Positions 61,660 through 64,000 of a DNA stretch of 64,000 bases are shown here, piece by piece. How positions within the stretch are numbered: the stretch's first letter is position 1; each line of letters starts with the position of its first letter. The stretch lies in the NCBI GenBank assembly GCA_947306185.1, contig CAMZFU010000001.1, positions 39,821 to 103,820 of the forward strand, given 5' to 3'. The notes beneath the pieces were generated by a model. The model was not told the DNA's origin. It worked only from the letters and a program-made list of their open reading frames with translations, and made no database searches. Origin of the DNA: an uncultured Pseudomonadota bacterium (GTDB lineage Bacteria; Pseudomonadota; Alphaproteobacteria; Rs-D84). A program made the translations under genes and the position numbers.

Positions 61660-61683
61660 CAAGTTATGGTTTTATGTTAGAAT
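61656..61683 (+). promoter_or_regulatory. accB promoter
   Basis: -35 TTGACA (61656-61661), 16-base spacer, -10 TAGAAT (61678-61683) with extended TGT. Its -35 overlaps the yidD stop. Confidence 0.7.
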
Positions 61684-61722
61684 CTTGGTGATATAAAAGT
61701 AATTTTACAAAAGGATTATGAA

Positions 61723-62169
61723 ATGTCATTTCGTTCAACCGTAGAATCCATGTCGAAAATTATGGATGATATGGGGATTACAGAACTTGATTTAGAACGT
61801 CAATTCTTGTTTGGCGTATATCGTAAACATATACATTTATCAAAGCAGACAGCGACCGCGGTCGCAATGCCGGCACTACCAGTTTCTGAAAATGCAAAGC
61901 ACACAACCAGTGAACCTTCGAATGCAGATGCATCTGGGTATGCGTTGAAATCGCCAATGGTTGGGGTTGCATACCTTTCCCCGGAACCGGGCGCAAAACC
62001 ATTTACCAAGGTTGGCGCACAGATTAAGGCCGGTGATACGGTTATCTTGGTCGAGGCAATGAAGACATTTAACCCAATTAAATCTGATAAAGATGGGGTT
62101 GTAAAAGAAATATTGGTCACCGATGGCCAGGCCGTCGAATTTGATCAACCATTAATCATTATCGAATAA
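61723..62169 (+). CDS. accB: Biotin carboxyl carrier protein of acetyl-CoA carboxylase
   Basis: 148 residues. A short N-terminal helix and a linker lead to the biotinyl domain with SPMVGVAYLSPEPGAKPF near 85 and VEAMKTFNPIKSDKDG near 112 (Lys115 biotinylated), ending FDQPLIIIE. It carries CO2 to malonyl-CoA with AccC. AAAAGGATTATGAA ribosome site. accC follows after 6 bases. Confidence 0.93.
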   Translation: MSFRSTVESMSKIMDDMGITELDLERQFLFGVYRKHIHLSKQTATAVAMPALPVSENAKHTTSEPSNADASGYALKSPMVGVAYLSPEPGAKPFTKVGAQIKAGDTVILVEAMKTFNPIKSDKDGVVKEILVTDGQAVEFDQPLIIIE

Positions 62170-62175
62170 TTTGTT

Positions 62176-63534
62176 ATGCCAAAAATAAAGAAAGTTTTAA
62201 TTGCCAATCGTGGCGAAATTGCGTTGCGAATAATTCGCGCGTGCCGCGATATGGGTATTCGTACCGTTGCCGTATATTCTACGGTGGATCGTACGGCGAT
62301 GCATGTGCAATTAGCGGATGAATCGGTCTGTATCGGGCCGGCCGCATCCAAAGATTCTTACCTTAACGAATCTGCAATATTAACGGCGGCATTACTTACC
62401 GATGCCGATGCGATTCATCCAGGATATGGTTTTTTATCAGAACGTGCAGATTTTGTCCAAAAGGTTGAACAACATGGCCTTATATGGATTGGGCCTGATG
62501 CGGCGATGATAAACAAAATGGGCGACAAGGTTAATGCCAAGCGGACTGCAATTGAATGTGGGTTGCCGGTTGTGCCGGGGTCTGATGGCGCGGTTGATAC
62601 GTTGGAAGATGCATTAAAATGGGGTGAAAAAATTGGGTATCCTGTAATGTTGAAAGCGGCCGCCGGTGGCGGTGGACGCGGAATGCGCCCTGTGATGTCT
62701 GCCGACCAAATGGCCGAAGCGTTTGAAATTACCAAGAACGAGGCCCGCAGTGGGTTCGGTGATGATACGTTATATATGGAAAAACTGTTATTACACCCAC
62801 GCCATATTGAATTTCAGGTTTTAGGTGATAAACATGGTAACGTTGTAATTTTTGGTGAACGTGATTGTTCGTTGCAACGTAAAAACCAAAAGGTTATGGA
62901 AGAATGCCCGGCCGCGGCATTAACCCAGAAACAACGCGACGATATGATAGAAATATGTAAAACAGCCGCAAAAAAGATGGGGTATACCAATGCCGGAACT
63001 TTTGAGTTTATGTATGAAAATGGTAAGTTTTATTTCTTGGAAATGAATACCCGGCTTCAGGTGGAACACCCGGTTACCGAAATGGTTTATGGGGTTGATT
63101 TGGTCCGCGAACAAATTCGTATTGCGGCCGGTGAAAAACTGGGATATACGCAGTCAAATGTGATTCCACATGGTCATGCAATTGAATTCAGAATCAATGC
63201 CGAAGATCCGGAAACATTTGTGCCCTGCCCTGGCAAAATCGCACTTTACGCGCCGTCTGGTGGTTTGGGGGTGCGTGTTGACAGCGCGGTTTATACCGGA
63301 TATACAATTCCACCGACATATGATTCTATGATTGCAAAATTAATTGTTCATGCGCAATCGCGTTCGGCATGTATTATGCGTGCAGAGCGTGCGTTGGATG
63401 AATTTGTTATCGAGGGTGTAAAAACAACAATTCCATTACAAAAGAAATTATTGAATAACCGTGATGTTAGAACATTGAATTTTGATAATCATTGGTTAGA
63501 AGGTTACCTGGAAAAAGAACACAAAAAGAAATAA
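62176..63534 (+). CDS. accC: Biotin carboxylase subunit of acetyl-CoA carboxylase
   Basis: 452 residues. ATP-grasp enzyme that carboxylates biotin on AccB. KKVLIANRGEIALRIIRACR at the start, the HPGYGFLSER near 80, the Gly-rich loop KAAAGGGGRGMRPV near 159, GERDCSLQRKNQKVMEE near 230 and NTRLQVEHPVTEMVYG near 290. Malonyl-CoA made here feeds fabD. Confidence 0.96.
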   Translation: MPKIKKVLIANRGEIALRIIRACRDMGIRTVAVYSTVDRTAMHVQLADESVCIGPAASKDSYLNESAILTAALLTDADAIHPGYGFLSERADFVQKVEQHGLIWIGPDAAMINKMGDKVNAKRTAIECGLPVVPGSDGAVDTLEDALKWGEKIGYPVMLKAAAGGGGRGMRPVMSADQMAEAFEITKNEARSGFGDDTLYMEKLLLHPRHIEFQVLGDKHGNVVIFGERDCSLQRKNQKVMEECPAAALTQKQRDDMIEICKTAAKKMGYTNAGTFEFMYENGKFYFLEMNTRLQVEHPVTEMVYGVDLVREQIRIAAGEKLGYTQSNVIPHGHAIEFRINAEDPETFVPCPGKIALYAPSGGLGVRVDSAVYTGYTIPPTYDSMIAKLIVHAQSRSACIMRAERALDEFVIEGVKTTIPLQKKLLNNRDVRTLNFDNHWLEGYLEKEHKKK

Positions 63535-63584
63535 GGGTAAATTATTTAGTATTGTGAATGTCGTTGTCGCGGCAGAGCCTAGTA

Positions 63585-63618
63585 AAAATGGATGCGATTT
63601 TTGCGTCCATTTTTTTTC
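63585..63618 (+). terminator. accBC terminator
   Basis: AAAATGGATGC (63585-63595) pairs with GCGTCCATTTT (63603-63613) with one G-T, followed by further T residues to 63618. Confidence 0.85.
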
Positions 63619-63652
63619 TTGTATAAATATATGTGAATATGATAGCATACAA

Positions 63653-63862
63653 GCGAACCAAATGGGAATTTGGTTCGGGGCTGTGAGAGGCCCATGACTT
63701 CCGGTGCAAGACATCGTAATCTGAAGAATTCCGTATGTTTTGCATCGTTATAACACCCCCGAAATGATGTCGGGGTGCCGTTGGTGTATACATAAAGACC
63801 ACGGAGTCATTGAAGTCATGATTTCTCAACACCCCGACCGTCAGTTTCCTGGCGGTTTATTT
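63653..63862 (+). promoter_or_regulatory. Structured leader upstream of the 63891 gene
   Basis: In order: CGAACCAAAT with ATTTGGTTCG (63653-63678, perfect 10 bp); GTGCAAGACAT (63704-63714) with ATGTTTTGCAT (63735-63745); CACCCCCGA (63754-63762) with TCGGGGTG (63770-63777); a competing pairing of GTCGGGGTG (63769-63777) with CACCCCGAC (63830-63838), perfect 9 bp; and CCGTCAG (63838-63844) with CTGGCGG (63849-63855) followed by TTTATTT, a terminator-like hairpin. The next gene starts at 63891. It looks like an attenuator or riboswitch. I recognise no known class. Confidence 0.5.
63694..63753 (+). CDS. Possible leader ORF, 19 codons, with ribosome site
   Basis: ATG 63694 follows GAGAGGCCC, a fair ribosome site. 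The frame reads MTSGARHRNLKNSVCFASL and stops at TAA 63751-63753, directly against the CACCCCCGA hairpin arm (63754). The same placement (stop against a competing hairpin arm) is seen at 32440-32577. Probably regulatory if translated. Confidence 0.4.
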   Translation: MTSGARHRNLKNSVCFASL

Positions 63863-63890
63863 ATAAAAAATTAAGGCGGGGGGTTATTCC

Positions 63891-64000
63891 ATGCAAACAA
63901 AAACATTATTAGTATCAGTAATTGCGGCGATTGTTACGGTATCTACATTTGCGGTTGACGACCCAGTTGCGGGTGATAAAACAACAACATCCCAACCGTA
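63891..64000 (+). CDS. Secreted protein, 3' end cut off by the window
   Basis: Starts MQTKTLLVSVIAAIVTVSTF and continues with AVDDPVAGDKTTTSQP to the window end. The first 21 residues are a signal peptide. GGCGGGGGGTTATTCC precedes the ATG. Only 36 residues are visible. The leader arrangement resembles the secreted gene at 32634, so it may be a related surface protein. Confidence 0.75.
   Translation, partial: MQTKTLLVSVIAAIVTVSTFAVDDPVAGDKTTTSQP

Overview
The window is 64 kb of AT-rich, gene-dense DNA from an alphaproteobacterium, most likely a small-genome, uncultured, host- or gut-associated lineage (RF32-like). This placement is inferred from the gene content: lpxC/lpxK lipid A genes, an initiator tRNA with encoded CCA, a eukaryote-type IleRS, mreBCD/rodA/pbp2, R64-type pilus genes, and many lineage-specific proteins. 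No rRNA, CRISPR array, insertion sequence or phage module was seen.

Layout. 0-12.6 kb (minus): gyrB with small unknown genes, a pilO-pilP-pilQ-pilR-like type IVb pilus block, a lipoprotein, then lpxC-lpxK-acyltransferase. 12.7-30 kb: a 1583-residue protein joining an M48-like protease motif to a UbiB/ABC1-like kinase region, a MYG1-like gene, two paralogous large proteins of unknown function, galE, an ASCH gene, tRNA-fMet beside a structured RNA candidate, lrgAB-like genes and an orphan virB3-virB4 pair. 30.0-30.3 kb: an AT-rich, origin-like stretch with eleven DnaA-box-like nonamers, next to a zinc-free rpmJ that is only 44 codons long. 30.5-34.3 kb: a SufD-like protein, ychF and a secreted protein behind a leader with mutually exclusive hairpins. 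34.3-42.3 kb (minus): dnaG-topA and rodA-mrdA-mreD-mreC. 42.4-54.8 kb (plus): rpmI-rplT, pheST, tRNA-Val, metG, unknown genes, queH, fabD, fabG, mnmG and tRNA-Thr. 55.5-64 kb: ileS, nth, mreB, rnpA-yidD, accBC, and a second leader in front of a truncated secreted protein.

Regulation. The clearest new signal is upstream of ileS: a 10-codon ORF with four consecutive Ile codons, then overlapping antiterminator and terminator hairpins. This is the geometry of classical ribosome-mediated attenuation. metG has a related pair of alternative hairpins. Two secreted-protein genes (32634 and 63891) share a design: a short ORF, a stop codon abutting one of several competing hairpins, a terminator-like hairpin, then the gene. 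Many promoters share an extended -10 of the form TGTGnTATAAT.

All assignments are by eye, from motifs and family knowledge. No database search or folding program was run.
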